Of a stretch of 64,000 bases of DNA, positions 34,629 to 45,073 are shown in pieces (within the stretch, counting starts at the first letter, position 1; the number at the start of each line of letters is the position of its first letter). The position numbers and the translations under genes were made by a program. Location: the NCBI GenBank assembly GCA_013373635.1, contig JABXHN010000038.1, forward strand, positions 1 to 64,000, read 5' to 3'. The notes under the pieces are model-generated. The model did no database searches, was not told the origin of the DNA, and was given only the letters and a program-made list of their open reading frames with translations. Origin of the DNA: Flavobacteriaceae bacterium (lineage in GTDB: Bacteria > Bacteroidota > Bacteroidia > Flavobacteriales > Flavobacteriaceae).

Positions 34629-36568
34629 TAGTACGAAATTTTAAAAAGATGGAACGGCAAGGTTGGATGTAAAGCCACATAATTCCAATCGGCGTTCCAA
34701 TCGTATTGATTTCCTGTAATCACATCGGTTACTGAAAACTGGTTGATATGACCTAGTCCTAGTTGATGTAATGGCAATTTCACTGAACCTTCTTGAGTAT
34801 AATACGAATCCAGGGATGCGATCATTAAACTCAAACAGCGCTTAGCATCATCAAACTTCACATAAGCGATGATATTGTCGTTTTGAGACTCACAGAATTC
34901 AATATTGTTGGTTTGTTGAAGGGATGGGAGTGCTCTACGAGCCTCATTGATCTTCTTCATTATAACCATAATCTTGTTTTCAGCTTTCCAATCCCAATTT
35001 CTACATTCGTATTTCTCACTGTTGTGATATTCCTCTCTTCCAGGTACTGCTGCAGAATCCATAAATTCATAAACAGGTCCGTAAACTCCAACATTGGAAC
35101 TCATAGTCGCAGCCATAAAGTACCTTGACAAATGCATTGCTTCATTAGCTCCTTGAAGATGGAATGGATTGATATCAGGTGTATTTGGCCAGAAATTTGG
35201 TCTGTAAAACTCCTTTTGAGGTCCTTTTGTTAGTTGCTCTAGATACTCGGTAAGTTCTGATTTATTAAACCTCCAAGTATAATAAGAGTAACCCTGAGTA
35301 AAGCCTTCTTTTGCTAACTGATCCATAATCTTTGGACGGGTAAAGGCTTCTGCTAAAAAGAGTACATCTGGATGTTTTTTCTTAACCTGAGCGATCAACC
35401 AATTCCAAAACCTAAAAGGTTTGGTGTGGGGATTGTCTACTCTAAAAACCTTAATGCCAACTTCCTCAACCCAATAAAGAGCACAAGAAAGTAGTTCTTC
35501 CCATAAATTTTTCCAATCTGGAGTTTCAAAATAAATTGGAAGAATGTCTTGATATTTTTTAGGTGGATTTTCAGCGTATTGAATACTTCCATCGGGTCTC
35601 CATTTAAACCAATCTGGATGCTCTTTAACCCAGGGATGATCTGGAGCAGCTTGAAGGGCAAAATCCATCGCAACTTCAATTCCCAATTCTTCGGCTTTAG
35701 ACACAAGTGATTTAAAATCTTCAAGCGTCCCTAATTCAGGATGTAAATCCTTATGTCCTCCGTATTGTGAACCGATTCCCCAAGGTGAACCTACATCTCC
35801 ATCTGCAGCATCAGTTGCATTGTTTTTTCCCTTGCGATTGACTTCTCCAATTGGGTGCACTGGAGGAAAATAGAGAGTGTCAAATCCCATATTCGCAACC
35901 CTTGGCAAGAGTGCTTCGCAATCTTTAAAAGTTCCGTGTTTTCCAACTTCTGGACTTGCAGAACGAGGGAAAAATTCATACCAAGTACTAAACAGTGCTT
36001 TTTTTCGATCAACGTATAAAGGATACTCTACGGAAGTCGCTTTTAAAAACTTGGTTGGATAAGCAACAAATAATTCTTTTAGCTGTGGATTTAAGACTCC
36101 TTCAATGGCCTGCTGATAAGAATCGACAGATTCCATTAATTGAACCAATTCCATCCACTTCGATGCATCAGCAACTTTGTTAGAATCCAAGAGTCTTTTA
36201 ATGTACAATGCTCCTTCTAAGAGTTCTGAAGTTACGGTAATATTAGCCTCAATCTTCTTTTCAATTCCGTGTAACCAGTTTAGGGATTCATCCACCCAGG
36301 CTTCTACTTTATAAGCATAAGCACCTTGTTGATCTACTGTGAACGAGGCTTGCATTTCATCGTTTGGCAAGCTGATCATTCGAATCTCAGACCACTTTTT
36401 TGACGATTGGTGTTTGTACAATAAGGCCGCTTGAATCACATCGTGGCCATCACATAATACATCGGCTGATACCGATACTTCTTGTCCTACAATGCGTTTT
36501 ACAGCATAAGTTCCACCCTCAATTTGTGGTTGAATATTTGAAAGGACAACGCGCTCTTGATTAAGCAT
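34628..36568 (-). CDS. glgE: Alpha-1,4-glucan:maltose-1-phosphate maltosyltransferase
   Basis: GlgE extends alpha-glucans by two glucose units from maltose 1-phosphate. The GH13 barrel carries the nucleophile D378 in FRVDNPHTKPF and the acid/base E407 in LAEAFTRP. The LYFPPVHPIGEVNRKGKNN segment (223-241) is the GlgE hallmark. An N-terminal beta domain and helical bundle occupy about residues 1-190. Length 646 residues is usual. It is the first gene of a five-gene minus-strand cluster, with a -7 element 28 bases upstream. Confidence 0.95.
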   Translation of the reverse strand: MLNQERVVLSNIQPQIEGGTYAVKRIVGQEVSVSADVLCDGHDVIQAALLYKHQSSKKWSEIRMISLPNDEMQASFTVDQQGAYAYKVEAWVDESLNWLHGIEKKIEANITVTSELLEGALYIKRLLDSNKVADASKWMELVQLMESVDSYQQAIEGVLNPQLKELFVAYPTKFLKATSVEYPLYVDRKKALFSTWYEFFPRSASPEVGKHGTFKDCEALLPRVANMGFDTLYFPPVHPIGEVNRKGKNNATDAADGDVGSPWGIGSQYGGHKDLHPELGTLEDFKSLVSKAEELGIEVAMDFALQAAPDHPWVKEHPDWFKWRPDGSIQYAENPPKKYQDILPIYFETPDWKNLWEELLSCALYWVEEVGIKVFRVDNPHTKPFRFWNWLIAQVKKKHPDVLFLAEAFTRPKIMDQLAKEGFTQGYSYYTWRFNKSELTEYLEQLTKGPQKEFYRPNFWPNTPDINPFHLQGANEAMHLSRYFMAATMSSNVGVYGPVYEFMDSAAVPGREEYHNSEKYECRNWDWKAENKIMVIMKKINEARRALPSLQQTNNIEFCESQNDNIIAYVKFDDAKRCLSLMIASLDSYYTQEGSVKLPLHQLGLGHINQFSVTDVITGNQYDWNADWNYVALHPTLPFHLFKISY

Positions 36569-36595
36569 ATATTAAATTAGTTTAGTTTGGTGACA

Positions 36596-36603
36596 CAAAA
36601 ATA
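36596..36603 (-). promoter_or_regulatory. -7 element TATTTTTG for the glgE cluster
   Basis: On the minus strand TATTTTTG fits TAnnTTTG and would start transcription about 20 bases before the glgE start codon. No -33 TTTG is obvious. Confidence 0.45.
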
Positions 36604-36670
36604 ACAGATACTATTATTTTTATACCTATAATGTTAAAATGTTATATCTATTCGATAAAATAGTACACTA

Positions 36671-39600
36671 TTAATGGACAGCTCCTAGACCTACTTTATA
36701 CAATTCTGCATTCAAAGAAGGAATTTTATCCTCTAAAAGGGTAACAGCTGTCTTTTTGTGTTGTTCCCATTTTGCATTGAGTTCAGCAATTTTAGTACGT
36801 GCTCCCGTATTGATTTTAGGCATGGCACTATCCGATTGATTGATCGCTGTCGCATAATAGGCTGTAAATCCATTGACAAAATTCTCTACATCGTCATAGG
36901 CTTTTGAAAGACGTTGTACCATCTTCTTGTCAAAAGCATCCAATTCATTAAGTAATTGATCCGCTTTCTTATAGACATCTGAATTAGAGTCCATTGTTTT
37001 CATAACCGATTCAAGCGATTGCTTTTTACGATATAATTCATTGGTCATCGAGGTCATTTCATTAAAAGTAGCCTCACCAGCTGTCATAAAGGCATCGTAT
37101 TCTCTATAATCCTCCATAGTGGTTGAATACATAGGATTCGGGATGATTTTTGAATAGGTCTGATACGTTTGATTTCCAAAACTCAAATTAAGAGTATAGG
37201 TTCCTGGGATGGCTTGATGCCCTCTATAACTCATTTCAATATACACCTTTGGTGTTGCCATTAACGGCTCGTGACGCAGATCCCAAACAAATCTATTGAG
37301 TCCTTTATTAGTACTCAAGGTCGCCTCAGGTGAAGGAGCTCCTTCGTAGGATACGTAGGAGTCATCTCTTTTAGAACTAAACGATCGAACAAGTGTTCCC
37401 TTTTCATCTCTAATTTCAAGAGTGAGTTCTTCACTGTTGTCTAATTCAGGTAAATCGTAATAAATGACCATCCCTGAAGCTGGATTTACCCCTTGAAAAT
37501 GATTGGTCCCTGTTGGATTCGATCCATTCATTGAAGAATACCAATTTGCAATCATTGCATGTTCTGGCTTGTAAAGTTTTCCTGTTTCTGAAGTTCCTTC
37601 AAACTGTCGCAGCAGTGTTAAATCATCCAAGATCCAAAAAGATCTTCCCTGGGTTCCTATGATGATATCATCGTGTTTTAATTGCAAGTCTGTAATAGGA
37701 ACTATAGGTAAATTTGATTGGAACGATTCCCAATTTTTACCACCATCATAAGAGAGGTATAAGCCTAATTCTGTTCCAGCGACTAAGAAATCTTTTAAAA
37801 CTGGGTCTTCACGAACCACTCTAGTATAGGCCCCCATTGGAATTCCATTGGATATATTTTTCCAAGTCTTCCCGTAATTGGTACTCTTGTAAAGGGCTGG
37901 AGTATGATCGTTAAATTTATATCGAGTCGTAGCAATATAGACAGTTGCTGGATCGTGGGGAGACACATCAATGGCATTGATTAGGGTTTCAGGCAATCCT
38001 TTTGGAGTGATGTTTTCCCAACTCTTCCCATTGTCTTTGGTGATGTGCACCAAACCATCGTCAGAGCCGGTATAGATGACTCCTGCTTCATGTGGAGATT
38101 CCATTACATAAGAAAGTGTTCCGTAATTTTCTGCACCGACCGCTTCATTGGTATAAGGTCCCCCTCCGTTTCCTTGCTTACTGTCGTCATTCATGGTTAA
38201 ATCTGGAGAAATCACCTCCCAATTAACTCCTTCATCTCTAGTTCTAAGAAGGTATTGAGCTCCGTGATAGTAGGTATTTTCTTCGTGAACCGATCTGATG
38301 ATCGGAGCATTCCAATTGTAGAGGTATTTCATATCCCTTGCTGGAAGCCCTAAGTATAAATTGGGCTCAATCATAACTTGAGTTCCAACTTGAGCCTGCA
38401 TATCCAAAAGCTCAATGGTTCCTAAATAAGAGCCTCCCATTGTTTTTACTGGATTGTCTGGATCAAAAGCTAGAAACGCGGATTCTCCACCTGCAGCATA
38501 AGTCCAATGCTCTCTTCCGATTCCACCAGAACCGATTCCAATACTCGCTATTTTGACCGAAGTATTATCTTGTTGACCTCCGTAGACATTGTATGGGAAC
38601 TGATTGTCAACAGCTACTCGATACATCTGTGCCGTTGGCATATTGTCTTGAGTCGACCAAGTTTCACCTCCGTTAAAGCTAATTTCAGCTCCTCCGTCAT
38701 CGGTAATTAATAAATTTTTTGAATTGTTTGGATTGATCCACAGATCGTGATAATCCCCGTGATTGGTTCGAATACGCTCCCAACTTTTACCTCCATCGAT
38801 AGAACGATAGGTACTCGCACTCATCACATAGACGGTGTTTTCATCATTGGGATCTGTTTCTACCTCTATATAATACCAAGCGCGTTGTAAGAGTCTGTGA
38901 TCTGCACTTACTCGAGACCAAGAATCTCCAGCATTTCTGGAAACAAATAAGCCTCCTTTTTCAGCTTCACTATCACTTTCGATGAGGGAGTAAACTAAAT
39001 TGGGGTTTGCTCTAGATACTGAAATTGCCATCTTTCCCTTTTCCTCTGGAAGTCCCTTGTGAATTTTATTCCAAGTTTCACCTCCATCAGTAGATTTGTA
39101 AAGACCTGATCCTTCTCCTCCACTGATCACTTTCCAAGGAGTTCTCATATGTTCCCACATCGAGGCATAAAGAACCTCTGGATTTGAATAATCAATAGAC
39201 AGATCATTACAACCCGTAAGATTATTCACATAAAGTACTTTTTTCCAGTGCTTTCCTCCATCGGTAGATTTGTAAATTCCTCGATCAGAAGTAGGGCCGT
39301 GCAATGCTCCTTGAGCTGCTACCCATACGATATCTGGATTCTCTGGATGAATGATAATTCTAGCAATATGCATTGTTTCTTTTAAACCCATATGTTGCCA
39401 GGTTTTTCCTGCATCAGTGGATTTGTAAACGCCATCGCCATAAGAAGTCATCACCCCTCTCGGTGCGTGCTCTCCCATTCCCACATAAACGATATTTGGA
39501 TTGGATTCAGAAACAGAAACTGCCCCGACAGATCCGGTCTTAAAAAACCCATCAGAGATATTTTCCCAACGCTGTCCAGCATCAGTAGTTTTCCAGACCC

Positions 39601-39784
39601 CACCTCCAGTGGTTCCCATATAATAAGTTAATGGATCGGATACAACACCCGAAGAACCATTGGCTCTACCTCCTCTAAAAGGTCCAATATTTCTAAATTT
39701 TACGGCTTTTAAAACTTCGTTTAAATCTTGTGCAAAACTGTTGGTTGCTAGCAGGCACAAAAGAGCTAAAAATATTTTTTTCAT
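36671..39784 (-). CDS. Large secreted sortilin-type BNR/Asp-box protein
   Basis: The 1037-residue protein has a signal peptide (about 1-19, ending NSFAQ). It contains many BNR/Asp-box repeats of the form [40 protein letters not shown] and [13 protein letters not shown], spread over residues 60-720 as beta-propeller blades. A linker and an alpha-helical C-terminal region of about 150 residues follow. Similar proteins are annotated as VPS10/sortilin or WD40-like glycosyl hydrolases, without proof of glycosidase activity. No sorting-domain (Por type) tail is seen. It lies 100 bases upstream of glgE but has its own start region. Confidence 0.88.
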   Translation of the reverse strand: MKKIFLALLCLLATNSFAQDLNEVLKAVKFRNIGPFRGGRANGSSGVVSDPLTYYMGTTGGGVWKTTDAGQRWENISDGFFKTGSVGAVSVSESNPNIVYVGMGEHAPRGVMTSYGDGVYKSTDAGKTWQHMGLKETMHIARIIIHPENPDIVWVAAQGALHGPTSDRGIYKSTDGGKHWKKVLYVNNLTGCNDLSIDYSNPEVLYASMWEHMRTPWKVISGGEGSGLYKSTDGGETWNKIHKGLPEEKGKMAISVSRANPNLVYSLIESDSEAEKGGLFVSRNAGDSWSRVSADHRLLQRAWYYIEVETDPNDENTVYVMSASTYRSIDGGKSWERIRTNHGDYHDLWINPNNSKNLLITDDGGAEISFNGGETWSTQDNMPTAQMYRVAVDNQFPYNVYGGQQDNTSVKIASIGIGSGGIGREHWTYAAGGESAFLAFDPDNPVKTMGGSYLGTIELLDMQAQVGTQVMIEPNLYLGLPARDMKYLYNWNAPIIRSVHEENTYYHGAQYLLRTRDEGVNWEVISPDLTMNDDSKQGNGGGPYTNEAVGAENYGTLSYVMESPHEAGVIYTGSDDGLVHITKDNGKSWENITPKGLPETLINAIDVSPHDPATVYIATTRYKFNDHTPALYKSTNYGKTWKNISNGIPMGAYTRVVREDPVLKDFLVAGTELGLYLSYDGGKNWESFQSNLPIVPITDLQLKHDDIIIGTQGRSFWILDDLTLLRQFEGTSETGKLYKPEHAMIANWYSSMNGSNPTGTNHFQGVNPASGMVIYYDLPELDNSEELTLEIRDEKGTLVRSFSSKRDDSYVSYEGAPSPEATLSTNKGLNRFVWDLRHEPLMATPKVYIEMSYRGHQAIPGTYTLNLSFGNQTYQTYSKIIPNPMYSTTMEDYREYDAFMTAGEATFNEMTSMTNELYRKKQSLESVMKTMDSNSDVYKKADQLLNELDAFDKKMVQRLSKAYDDVENFVNGFTAYYATAINQSDSAMPKINTGARTKIAELNAKWEQHKKTAVTLLEDKIPSLNAELYKVGLGAVH

Positions 39785-39893
39785 CAGTACAGGTTTAAAT
39801 TACTAAAGATATAAAAAATACACTCAATAGGATGAGAGAATTTGTTGGATTCCACTACAAATCAAATTCTTATATTTATACAAACCCTCAGTT

Positions 39894-41153
39894 ATGGATA
39901 AAAGAACATTTTTAAAATCTGCAGCTGGATTTGCTATAGTTCCCTTTTTTAGCAATCCAATTGAGCTTATTGAGAGTGAAGCTATCAAACTTAGAACAAT
40001 TGAAGATCCTGACGAATTCTGGAAAGAAGTACGTTCACATTACATACTCAAAGAAGAGTATATCAACTTTGAGAGTGGCTATTACAATATTATCCCTCAA
40101 CCTACCCTTCAACATTTTAAAGATCATATTGATCATGTGAATCTTCACGGTTCTTACTATATGAGAACCCACCGCTTTAAAGACAATAGGGAATTAGCAA
40201 AAAAACTCGCTGATTTTGTAGGATGTAGCTCAGAAGAATTAGCTATAACTAGAAACACTACCGAATCACTTGACACCATCATTAGTGGATTCCCATGGAA
40301 AGAAGGTGACGAGGCCATCTATGCCATACAAGATTATGGAGCTATGCGCGTGATGTTCGATCAAATCGGAAAGCGTTATGGGGTAACCATAAAAACGGTA
40401 TCAGTCCCTAATCATCCTGAATCTGATGAACAGCTGGTAAAATTATACGAGGATCAAATTACTCCTAACACTAGAATGATTCACCTCTCACATATGATCA
40501 ACATAACCGGTCATATATTACCTGTTCAAAAAATATGTGATATGGCTCACAGCCATGGAGTAGATGTATTGGTAGATGGAGCTCATTGCGTCGGTCATTT
40601 TGAGTTTAAGTTGGAAGACCTTCACTGTGATTATTACGGCTCTAGTCTTCACAAATGGCTTGCTACCCCTTTAGGGCTTGGCCTATTGTATGTCAATAAA
40701 GAAAAAATGCCTAAAATATGGCCGCTCCTTGGAGCTCATGAAAAGGGACTTGACAATATCAAACGACTCAATCACTTAGGCACGGTACCAGTTCATACGG
40801 ATCTTGCCATTCAGGACGCATTGGATTATATCAACTGGATAGGACTCACAAAAAAAGAAAACAGATTGAGATCCCTTCAACAAGCATTGACAAAACCCCT
40901 TAGAAATTACCCCAAAATAATTATCAACACACCGATTGAAGACGATAGAAGTTGTGCGATTTCAAATATTGGAATTCGAGGGATGAAACCCGCTGACCTA
41001 GCGAAAAAGCTTTTAGAAGAACATCGCATTTTTACCGTTCCCATCGATGAAAACAATGTGCAAGGATGTAGAATTACTCCTAATGTATTTACCACTTTCA
41101 AAGAAATCGAGCAGCTTAAAAAAGCATTGGTTGCGATTAGCGAATCTGTCTAA
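39894..41153 (+). CDS. Class V aminotransferase-like PLP enzyme with Tat-like signal
   Basis: The 419-residue protein starts MDKRTFLKSAAGFAIVPFF, a twin-arginine-type signal with KR in place of RR. The rest is a class V aminotransferase fold (isopenicillin-N-epimerase/cysteine-desulfurase-like). It has the PLP lysine in SSLHKWLATPLGLG and the aspartate/histidine pair in VDGAHCVGHFEF. The substrate is unknown. Export of a PLP enzyme folded with its cofactor fits the Tat route. It is divergent from the BNR gene and followed by the cytochrome c lipoprotein after 105 bases. Confidence 0.85.
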   Translation: MDKRTFLKSAAGFAIVPFFSNPIELIESEAIKLRTIEDPDEFWKEVRSHYILKEEYINFESGYYNIIPQPTLQHFKDHIDHVNLHGSYYMRTHRFKDNRELAKKLADFVGCSSEELAITRNTTESLDTIISGFPWKEGDEAIYAIQDYGAMRVMFDQIGKRYGVTIKTVSVPNHPESDEQLVKLYEDQITPNTRMIHLSHMINITGHILPVQKICDMAHSHGVDVLVDGAHCVGHFEFKLEDLHCDYYGSSLHKWLATPLGLGLLYVNKEKMPKIWPLLGAHEKGLDNIKRLNHLGTVPVHTDLAIQDALDYINWIGLTKKENRLRSLQQALTKPLRNYPKIIINTPIEDDRSCAISNIGIRGMKPADLAKKLLEEHRIFTVPIDENNVQGCRITPNVFTTFKEIEQLKKALVAISESV

Positions 41154-41258
41154 TGTGTTATAAAAAAAACAAATTGGTAGAGCGTCACTCAAGATCTTTA
41201 TGGAATTTTTAATTACTTTAGCATTAGAATAATTTAAGCTGTTAACAATACATTACTT

Positions 41259-41753
41259 ATGAAAAAAATAACCTATTTAGTATCAATCGCATTTTCCGTT
41301 TTGATGATAAGCTGCGGAGGAAAAGAAGAGAAGAAAGATGGTTTTAGCATGAACAGGCAGAAGGCTGAAACTTCTACCAAAAAAGAGTCTTCAACGGATA
41401 AAGCCTCAACTCGAATCGATTTAAAATCTACAGGAGTTGGACCAATAACTTCAGTCGATCTAGAACCGTTAGACCAATCGCTTGCCGACAAGGGTAAAGC
41501 TGTTTTTGACGCCAACTGTGTTGCTTGCCATATGATTGGGAGAAAATTTGTTGGACCAGATTTAACAGGTGTGACTGCTCGTAGAAACCCTGCATGGATT
41601 ATGAACATGATTCTCAATCCTGAGAAGATGATCAAAGAAGATCAATTGGCAAAAGACCTCTTTATGGAATTTAATGGAGCACCGATGTCCAATCAAAATA
41701 TCTCTCAAGAAGACGCTAGAGCTATTCTTGAATACTTGAGAACTACAAACTAA
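41259..41753 (+). CDS. Monohaem c-type cytochrome lipoprotein
   Basis: The signal ends LMISC with lipidated C19. A charged, flexible linker of about 45 residues leads to a class I cytochrome c domain. The haem motif CVACH is at residues 87-91, and the sixth ligand is probably M143 in GAPMSN. It would carry electrons in the periplasm, tethered to a membrane. Related cytochromes accompany nitrous oxide reductase genes in some flavobacteria, but none of those genes is here. A strong terminator follows. Confidence 0.9.
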   Translation: MKKITYLVSIAFSVLMISCGGKEEKKDGFSMNRQKAETSTKKESSTDKASTRIDLKSTGVGPITSVDLEPLDQSLADKGKAVFDANCVACHMIGRKFVGPDLTGVTARRNPAWIMNMILNPEKMIKEDQLAKDLFMEFNGAPMSNQNISQEDARAILEYLRTTN

Positions 41754-41775
41754 GTTCTAAAAGATTTTTGTAATA

Positions 41776-41808
41776 AAAAACTGCGGCTAATGCTGCAGTT
41801 TTTTTTTG
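41776..41808. terminator. Terminator shared by cytochrome c and gntP
   Basis: The stem AACTGCGGC (41779-41787) pairs with GCTGCAGTT (41792-41800) with one G:T pair and a TAAT loop. A T run follows on the plus strand and an A run precedes it, so it can work in both directions between the convergent genes. Confidence 0.85.
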
Positions 41809-41855
41809 CAAAGCTTCCAGAAACTACAATAACCTGAACTAAAGAACCTGTTCCC

Positions 41856-43193
41856 TCAAATAAAAAGGGCAAATAAGAGCACCACTACAATTCCAACTAA
41901 TGAGAGTACGGTAGTCATCATCGTCCAGGATCGATAGGTTTGTTTTTCATTGATCCCTAAATACTGACTTACGAGCCAGAAACCTGAATCGTTTACATGA
42001 GAAAAGGTAGAGGCCCCAGAGGCTATTGCAACCACTAAAAGCGCCAAAGCAAATCCTGAATACTGTCCCGATTCTAATAATGGAGCCACCAAACCTGCAG
42101 CAGTAATCATGGCCACTGTAGATGATCCTTGAAGCACTCGAATCAATACAGCAATGATAAATGCAATCAGGTAGATGGAGCTTTGTAGATGAACAAAACT
42201 CTCTGCGATTAGTGTTCCTATATTGGTATCGACTAACATCTGTTTGAGTACACCCCCTGCCCCCGTTAACAAGATAATGGTTCCAGCTGGTTCCATGGAT
42301 TTTGAAGCGACTTTAAAAAGCTCTTCCTTGGAATAATTCCAACGTAGACCTAGTAAACACCAAGCGAGAAGATTACCAATGATCAAGGCTGCAAAAGGAT
42401 GTCCTATATAAGTGATCACTAAACCAATTCCAAAATTCTTATCTAAAATGACACCCGAATCTATAAGTGCTCTTAAGACGATTAACACAATTGGAACTAA
42501 TACCACTCCAAAAATAACGCTTATTGATGGCAAGGGTTTTTCTCTTGAATCTTCTTGTATATGAGAAGGAGCTTCCACAAATATTTTATTTGAAATATAC
42601 CTTCCAAAGAAAATCCCCGAAACTACAGCTGCCGGTAATCCAACAAGGAATCCCATTAATATGACCAATCCGAGATCAGCTCCTAAAATATCCGCAACTG
42701 CAACTGGTCCTGGTGTAGGCGGTATAAAGGCGTGGGTCACTGCCAAGCCAGCAAGTAGGGGAATAGCATAGAGCAAAAGTGATTTCTTAGTCCTGTGTTG
42801 CAGAGCGTAAATCACAGGGATCAACAGTATAAATGCCACGTCAAAAAAGACAGGAATGGCTATAAAGAAACCACTAAAAAGCAGTGTCCACGGAGCCTTG
42901 TCTACTCCAAATCGCTTTAACATATAATCAGCGATCGCTTGGGCAGAACCGGTGAGTTCTAAGATCGAACCAAACATAGCTCCCAGTCCAACAATTGTTG
43001 CGACATAACCGAGTGTTCCTCCCATTCCTCTTTGAATGGTATCAAAAATACTTGAAGCATCTAAACCTGCTACAATCCCGATAATTATGGTTGATATAAG
43101 CAGTGAAATAAAGGCTGGTATTTTCAGTTTTAATATCAAAAAAAGTAATACTGTAATCCCCAGGACTAATGCTAAAAGTAGAGTTGTAACCAT
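41856..43193 (-). CDS. gntP: Gluconate:H+ symporter (GntP family)
   Basis: The 445-residue protein has about 12-14 hydrophobic segments in the GntP pattern. Landmarks include TLGYVATIVGLGAMFGSILELTGSA, HAFIPPTPGPVAVADILGA and QGSSTVAMITAAGLVAP. It imports gluconate or a related sugar acid. It is the last gene of a unit with gntK and gnd, which supports the substrate assignment. The gnd stop precedes its start by one base. Confidence 0.92.
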   Translation of the reverse strand: MVTTLLLALVLGITVLLFLILKLKIPAFISLLISTIIIGIVAGLDASSIFDTIQRGMGGTLGYVATIVGLGAMFGSILELTGSAQAIADYMLKRFGVDKAPWTLLFSGFFIAIPVFFDVAFILLIPVIYALQHRTKKSLLLYAIPLLAGLAVTHAFIPPTPGPVAVADILGADLGLVILMGFLVGLPAAVVSGIFFGRYISNKIFVEAPSHIQEDSREKPLPSISVIFGVVLVPIVLIVLRALIDSGVILDKNFGIGLVITYIGHPFAALIIGNLLAWCLLGLRWNYSKEELFKVASKSMEPAGTIILLTGAGGVLKQMLVDTNIGTLIAESFVHLQSSIYLIAFIIAVLIRVLQGSSTVAMITAAGLVAPLLESGQYSGFALALLVVAIASGASTFSHVNDSGFWLVSQYLGINEKQTYRSWTMMTTVLSLVGIVVVLLFALFI

Positions 43194-43194
43194 C

Positions 43195-44598
43195 TTAATT
43201 ATTCCAATTATAGTGATGTGAATCTCCTGTTAAATCTCCTTTGAGTTCAAATCCATGAGCCCCAAAATAATCGCGTTGGGCCTGTATCATATGAGCCGAT
43301 GATTGCTCTTGTAGCATCTGTTTAAAAAACTCAAAGGAATTAGAGATACAAAGACTTGGAACATTCGTTGGAATCAAACTTGACAACAGTTTTTCCACAT
43401 GTGGTCGATCCATTTGAATCAGTTCCACTATAGAGACATCTGACAATGGCAATTGATGACTTTTTAGAATCGGTTGTAATTGGTATAACAAATCCGATTT
43501 AATGATGCATCCTTCGGTCCAAAGCCCACATACTACCGCTAAATCGATATCCCAGTTGTTCTTTTTAGAGGCCACGTGAATCAGTGAAAATCCTTGATGG
43601 TGATTGATTATACGAGCAAATCGATAAGTTGCCCTTAAATCCTCAATAGATAGTTCTATTAATTGGTTCTTTGAGTTATAAAGCTCTGATAGTTTCGTTC
43701 GATATCGCTTTTTAGATGAAGTATATCGACTAAAAAGAGCTGAAGAAATCATCGTAGCAGCCTGCCCTAATTCTGCAGCAGCGATTAAAGACCAAGAGCC
43801 TGTTCCTTTGTGTGCCCCCTTGTCTAAGATGCGATCGATGATAGATCCTTGATCGTCCTTGGTCCTCAATATGGCAGCGGAAATTTCAAGTAAATAACTC
43901 TTTTGATCGCTTTGATTCCACTGTTCAAAAACAGTAGCAATTTGATCGTAATCCATCCCCATTGCCTGATGCATGATTTGAAAAAACTCTGCAATAAGTT
44001 GCATTTCAGCATATTCAATACCATTGTGAACCATCTTTACAAAATGTCCTGCACCTCCATTGCCAACATAAGCAGAGGTCGGCTGTTGATCCGATGTTTT
44101 AGCAGCTATAGAATCGAGTAGGTCTTTTACTAGTTCATAGGCCTTAGGAGATCCTCCAGGCATTAGAGACGGGCCATTTAGAGCCCCTTCTTCACCACCA
44201 GAAACTCCAAGTCCCATATAGAGTAGATTCTTATGAGCGAGAAGTTCATTTCTTCGCTCTGTATCACTATAGTGAGAATTTCCTGCATCGATAATCAAAT
44301 CACCCGAATCGAGAAGCGGTTCCAATTGACTGATCAGTTGATCAACAGCATCACCAGCAGTTAGCATGAGAACAATCTTTCTAGGCTGCTGGATTGAATC
44401 TACAAAGGCTGACAGCTCTTCAAATCCCTTTGCTGAACTCAATTCATCGTATTGATCTATTTTTTTTTGAGCAACCCCCTCTTCACTTCCTTTTAAATAA
44501 CGATTGTACAATGAAATGGAATAGTTATTTCGCGCGATATTTCGAGCAAGTGAAGTCCCCATAACTCCAAGTCCAATAAGACCTATTTCTGATTTCAT
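43195..44598 (-). CDS. gnd: 6-phosphogluconate dehydrogenase (decarboxylating)
   Basis: Gnd oxidises 6-phosphogluconate to ribulose 5-phosphate with loss of CO2. The N-terminal dinucleotide-binding motif GLGVMGTSLARNIA is near residues 6-19. The substrate loop GVSGGEEGALNGPSLMPGG and the catalytic helix GGAGHFVKMVHNGIEYAEMQ are intact. Length 467 residues is typical. The four-base overlap with gntK and tight link to gntP show that it serves gluconate breakdown here. Confidence 0.95.
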   Translation of the reverse strand: MKSEIGLIGLGVMGTSLARNIARNNYSISLYNRYLKGSEEGVAQKKIDQYDELSSAKGFEELSAFVDSIQQPRKIVLMLTAGDAVDQLISQLEPLLDSGDLIIDAGNSHYSDTERRNELLAHKNLLYMGLGVSGGEEGALNGPSLMPGGSPKAYELVKDLLDSIAAKTSDQQPTSAYVGNGGAGHFVKMVHNGIEYAEMQLIAEFFQIMHQAMGMDYDQIATVFEQWNQSDQKSYLLEISAAILRTKDDQGSIIDRILDKGAHKGTGSWSLIAAAELGQAATMISSALFSRYTSSKKRYRTKLSELYNSKNQLIELSIEDLRATYRFARIINHHQGFSLIHVASKKNNWDIDLAVVCGLWTEGCIIKSDLLYQLQPILKSHQLPLSDVSIVELIQMDRPHVEKLLSSLIPTNVPSLCISNSFEFFKQMLQEQSSAHMIQAQRDYFGAHGFELKGDLTGDSHHYNWNN

Positions 44599-45071
44599 AG
44601 TTGTTCTTTTATTTGAAGAATAATGGATTCGATTGATTGATCAATAGATACTTCTATCGCCCCCTTTGGTTCCTCTAAGGTGTCAAATTGTGATTGCAAT
44701 AAACTAGATGGCATGTATTGATGATGACGCGCTTCTAATCTTTGAAAGATCAACTCAAAACTCCCCTTTAAATATACCCATTCTATTTGAATATCCTTTG
44801 ATAGGAGGTCTCTGTAGGATTGTTTAAGCGCAGAACAAGCCAAGACCAATCCTGATTCCAAATGTGATTGACACAAACTGTTCAATCGTTCCAACCAAGG
44901 AATGCGATCACTGTCTTCCAAGGGAATACCCGCCTGCATCTTTTTTTTATTGGCAGTTGGATGGTAATCATCTGCATCAAAAAAAGGAAGGGAGAGCACA
45001 TCAGCTAAAGCTGTACCAACTGAAGTTTTACCACAGCCACTAACCCCCATGACAACGATGAGTTTAGCCAT
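44595..45071 (-). CDS. gntK: Gluconokinase
   Basis: The 158-residue protein is a small P-loop kinase of the GntK family. Walker A is GVSGCGKTSVG (residues 9-19), followed by FFDADDYHPTANKKKMQAGIPLEDSDRIPWL, the gluconate-binding signature. It phosphorylates gluconate for the Gnd enzyme encoded next to it. The PfkB gene lies two bases upstream, so the four genes are probably one transcript. Confidence 0.95.
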   Translation of the reverse strand: MAKLIVVMGVSGCGKTSVGTALADVLSLPFFDADDYHPTANKKKMQAGIPLEDSDRIPWLERLNSLCQSHLESGLVLACSALKQSYRDLLSKDIQIEWVYLKGSFELIFQRLEARHHQYMPSSLLQSQFDTLEEPKGAIEVSIDQSIESIILQIKEQL

Positions 45072-45073
45072 GC

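Noticed and set aside
32997-36568. Fused trehalose synthase domain in the maltokinase or GlgE gene
   Set aside because: The kinase is 543 residues with no GH13 motifs, and the other protein has GlgE-specific motifs.
41273-41635. 120-codon open frame antisense to the cytochrome c gene
   Set aside because: It is the reverse frame of a well-supported gene with haem motif and lipobox and has no signature of its own.
41259-41753. Cytochrome c as part of a nitrous oxide reductase cluster
   Set aside because: No nosZ or other nos gene is in the window, so the link seen in other flavobacteria is not supported here.
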